Shown here piece by piece: positions 5,888-8,094 of a DNA stretch of 8,094 nt. The notes beneath the pieces are model-generated. The model saw nothing but the letters and a program-made list of their open reading frames with translations, made no database searches and was not told the DNA's origin. The stretch is from NCBI GenBank assembly GCA_002414705.1, contig DIAL01000119.1:10833-18926 (forward strand), in the 5' to 3' direction. The stretch is from Flavobacteriaceae bacterium UBA5079. GTDB lineage: Bacteria; Bacteroidota; Bacteroidia; Flavobacteriales; Flavobacteriaceae. The first letter of the stretch is position 1, and each line of letters begins with the position of its first letter. Both the position numbers and the translations under genes were made by a program.

Positions 5888-7269
5888 TAAATTTTTGGAA
5901 CTGTAACGGATCTTCCAATCCAACAACCAATACTAATTGTTTTACCTGACATTCCTGATTGGAAAATCTCTGTTTTCTGTGGTGCTTTCGCTCTATAACT
6001 AGTTGCTGTTTGCGCTGCAGCACTTCTTAATGTTGGATCTGCACTACCAGCTTTTTCAGCTTCGTCTGCAGCTAACCAGAATACTGCACGCTTGTTAAAG
6101 TTACTGTCTCCACAATCGTTAGCACTTGCGTTATACATAGCAGCAATACGTAGGTGTGGACGACCGTTTGATGGGTTTAAACGTAAAGACTTCATGTAGT
6201 ATTCACGTGCACTTCCATAACGCCCTTTATTTTTAAGTTTGTCACCAATTTTTTCATTAAGTCGTGCTTTTTTGAAATTATCGGTTTCTAAACCTACAGC
6301 TTGCTCATAAAATGCTAACGCTTCATTTGCCTTACCTTCTTTATCTTTTAAGATTCCTAAATAGTAAGCTGAATTTGCCGATGGGCTTATTTCATGATAA
6401 GCGTTTACTAATTTAAAGAACATTGGATCATCTGTACACTCTTTTTCAGACATTTTACCTGCTGCACGTTGTAACCAAACGGCATTGTTTTTGTTTTCTT
6501 CAAAACCTTTTTCGTATAATGGAATTAGGTTTTCACAATTTGCACGATCACCTAATTTTTTATCTACAGCACTTGATACTTGATCGTAGGCTTTTAAATA
6601 ACTTTCATAAGAGTTTTGGTATAAACCTTCTTTTTTGGTTAAATCTGTACCAGACTCTTCTTTTTCAATAATAACATTTAATTTTTCTGAATAGTTACCA
6701 ATCTCTGTTTGGATTTTTTCAGAAACGTCGTCATATTTATCGAATAACTCTCCAGCTGTTTTAATATTGGCATCATACAGGTCTACCATTAAAGAAAAGT
6801 AGGTGTATAATGATTTAGGATTGGTGAAATTCTCTTTATCAGCATTGAAAGCTGCATCAAAACAATTATACAATTCCAAATCTGAAAGACCTAAAACCTC
6901 TCTGTTATCGTACTGTAACTGACACGCTTTTGTTTGGAACTCACCAACTGGTGAATCGCTTGCAAAATTAGCTTGACGTTCTTTGTATAACTTGGCTAAA
7001 TCATTAATATAATTTACTTTTTCAGCACCAGTTGATTTGTCAATTTTATATTCTAAAATATCTTCACCTTGACTATAGATAGCTTTATGTAATTTTGGAC
7101 ATGTTGTTCTAACATACATCCAAGGTTCAAAAGCTGATTCATAATTTTTTGCTTTGGCATATTCAGAAAAAATAGACAACTTGGTCATACATTCCTCGTT
7201 CTGTTGCGCTTGTGCAACTTGAAAGCCTAAAAATAGCACTACTGCTAATAATGTGATTTTCGTTTTCAT
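5887..7269 (-). CDS. Exported tetratricopeptide-repeat protein, function unknown
   Basis: Recognised only as a TPR protein of a kind common in Flavobacteriaceae; its role is unknown. From the ATG at 7269 it has 460 residues. A clear signal peptide (MKTKITLLAVVLFLGFQVAQA) is predicted to be cleaved after residue 21, before QQNEEC, so the mature protein should be periplasmic. Two good TPR units lie at about 299-332 (NSAYYLGILKDKEGKANEAL) and 333-366 (EKIGDKLKNKGRYGSAREYY), with a weaker third after them. The N-terminal part is helical and TPR-like. The tail (about 430-460) is a conserved-looking non-TPR segment, TEIFQSGMSGKTISIGCWIG. The mature part has eight Cys (27, 57, 116, 136, 245, 278, 386, 449), which could form disulfides. 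In-frame ATGs at 7296 and 7278 exist, but 7269 puts the signal peptide at the N-terminus. It follows the barrel gene by 19 nt and overlaps lptC by 1 nt, so the three are one operon. Confidence 0.85.
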   Translation of the reverse strand: MKTKITLLAVVLFLGFQVAQAQQNEECMTKLSIFSEYAKAKNYESAFEPWMYVRTTCPKLHKAIYSQGEDILEYKIDKSTGAEKVNYINDLAKLYKERQANFASDSPVGEFQTKACQLQYDNREVLGLSDLELYNCFDAAFNADKENFTNPKSLYTYFSLMVDLYDANIKTAGELFDKYDDVSEKIQTEIGNYSEKLNVIIEKEESGTDLTKKEGLYQNSYESYLKAYDQVSSAVDKKLGDRANCENLIPLYEKGFEENKNNAVWLQRAAGKMSEKECTDDPMFFKLVNAYHEISPSANSAYYLGILKDKEGKANEALAFYEQAVGLETDNFKKARLNEKIGDKLKNKGRYGSAREYYMKSLRLNPSNGRPHLRIAAMYNASANDCGDSNFNKRAVFWLAADEAEKAGSADPTLRSAAAQTATSYRAKAPQKTEIFQSGMSGKTISIGCWIGRSVTVPKI

Positions 7270-7288
7270 AATATTCATAATAAAGGTG

Positions 7289-8094
7289 TTAATCATATCT
7301 TCGTTTTTGGAACCATCTATCGTTTAAGGACAAACTTAAACTTACGTTAAAAAAATTCTCTTGTATTAAATTATTATTTGTTGTTCCACGTTTACCATAT
7401 TCAAAAGCAATGTTAGCATTTGAAAAGAAATCGGCTCCTACTGGTAATCCTAAACCAAAAGACATGCCAAACTCATCAATTGACGTATTATTTACATTTA
7501 AACCAGAAGATTCAAAGCGTAATCCTGCTCTATACACTATACGACTTAAGTAACTTGTAAACGAATTATATTTCGGGATAATAAAACCTCCAAGTGCTAA
7601 TGTTGAACTGTTTGAGTAGTCAACCCCTAAATCACCATACAATTCGTTTTGGAAATTTTTGGTATTTTGAAACGTATATTCCGCACCAACAAACCAGATT
7701 CTTGGTTGTCCAATACCTGCTCCAAATGATACTTTTGAAGGTAAAATAAACTCTGTTTCATCAAGACCTTGCGCAGCTAAATCTGCCTCTATAGTATCTA
7801 TTTCTAATTCTAAATTAGAGTTAGGGTTAAAAGCAATGGTACTAAAAGTTCGTTCATTAATTGATTTTAAACGCGTTTCTGGAGTGTAAGTAAACCCAGA
7901 TTGCAATTGTAAATCATCAGTAATCATAGCTTTATAAGTTAAGCCAAAATTAAGACTAAGGCCACTTAAATCTGAACGATTTGCTTCTTGAGATTGATAT
8001 TGTAGAATGGTGCCATCATCTGGATCATAATCAAATACAATCGTATTATTTTTAATATTTCCGAAATTATAATTAACATCTACTCCAACACTGC
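7289..8094 (-). CDS. Outer-membrane beta-barrel protein (FadL/PorV-like fold suspected), 5' end outside window
   Basis: The frame stays open to the right edge, giving 267 visible residues; the internal ATG at 7927 is not the start, because barrel-like sequence continues upstream of it (for example LSGLSLNFGLTYK). The product shows the alternating polar/hydrophobic, Gly- and aromatic-rich strands of a beta barrel: DLQLQSGFTY, GIGQPRIWFVGAEYTF, LSRIVYRAGLRFESSGL, MSFGLGLPVG and NIAFEYGKRG. It ends in NVSLSLSLNDRWFQKRRYD, close to the aromatic-ended final strand expected of an outer-membrane barrel. The repeated short barrel strands and the GLGLPVG-type turn recall the FadL/PorV-like class in Bacteroidota, but I cannot assign a substrate or exclude a wholly different barrel family. 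The gene leads the TPR-lptC operon, so it probably acts in outer-membrane assembly or transport. Signal peptide and promoter lie beyond the window. Confidence 0.82.
   Translation of the reverse strand, partial: SVGVDVNYNFGNIKNNTIVFDYDPDDGTILQYQSQEANRSDLSGLSLNFGLTYKAMITDDLQLQSGFTYTPETRLKSINERTFSTIAFNPNSNLELEIDTIEADLAAQGLDETEFILPSKVSFGAGIGQPRIWFVGAEYTFQNTKNFQNELYGDLGVDYSNSSTLALGGFIIPKYNSFTSYLSRIVYRAGLRFESSGLNVNNTSIDEFGMSFGLGLPVGADFFSNANIAFEYGKRGTTNNNLIQENFFNVSLSLSLNDRWFQKRRYD

Noticed and set aside
5814..6023. A 69-codon - strand frame across the TPR/lptC junction
   Set aside because: It overlaps the 3' end of the TPR gene and the lptC signal peptide, and its Gln/Lys-rich translation looks like a frame shadow. 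The TAATG junction explains the region better.
6423..6671. A + strand frame opposite the TPR gene
   Set aside because: Its His/Leu/Phe-rich translation is typical of antisense reading of a Glu/Lys/Asn-rich protein; no start signal is visible.
7869..7878. AAACGCGTTT perfect palindrome in the barrel gene
   Set aside because: It is only 10 bp with no spacer, lies inside coding sequence and is of a size expected by chance in a window this long.
1..8094. Mobile elements, defence systems or CRISPR
   Set aside because: All genes are full-length or cut only by the window edges, belong to housekeeping or envelope families and look uniform in composition. No direct-repeat arrays, integrase, transposase or nuclease genes are seen.

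Overview
The window is an AT-rich chromosomal stretch (roughly one third G+C by eye) that reads as ordinary core genome of a member of the Flavobacteriaceae (Bacteroidota). The evidence is a GYDIA-type GHMP kinase beside a class II HMG-CoA reductase, a PpiD-like anchored parvulin, a lipoprotein-type LptC, one good match to the Bacteroidota -7 promoter element (TAnnTTTG), and no strong Shine-Dalgarno sequences at the starts examined. I see no IS element, phage gene, tRNA, rRNA, CRISPR array or sign of horizontal transfer. No gene-free stretch exceeds about 190 bases.

Layout. Positions 2-1330 (+ strand) hold the 3' end of a class II HMG-CoA reductase gene, followed after 39 nt by a complete GYDIA-family GHMP kinase; together these look like part of a mevalonate-pathway operon. 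Positions 1331-1521 are a convergent intergenic region with an imperfect palindromic element and a strong bidirectional terminator. Everything from 1522 to the right edge is on the - strand. In transcription order (right to left) it comprises: an outer-membrane beta-barrel gene cut by the window edge; an exported TPR protein; lptC, whose start overlaps the TPR stop (TAATG); an intrinsic terminator with a promoter-like -7 element just beyond it; a 63-residue two-helix membrane protein; a CNNM/CorC-type (hemolysin family) CBS-domain transporter 3 nt downstream; and, after a 98-nt gap, a large membrane-anchored parvulin foldase.

How the genes fit together. The + strand pair feeds isoprenoid-precursor synthesis: HMGR makes mevalonate, and the kinase plausibly phosphorylates mevalonate or phosphomevalonate. 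The - strand block is an envelope-biogenesis neighbourhood: an outer-membrane barrel, a cysteine-containing exported TPR protein, an LPS-transport component, a probable ion transporter and a periplasmic folding factor. The least understood parts are the TPR protein, the barrel, the 63-residue protein and the exact substrate of the kinase. Several perfect inverted repeats, two of them 13 bp and inside coding sequence, are not explained by the gene content. I found no convincing undescribed defence or mobile system.
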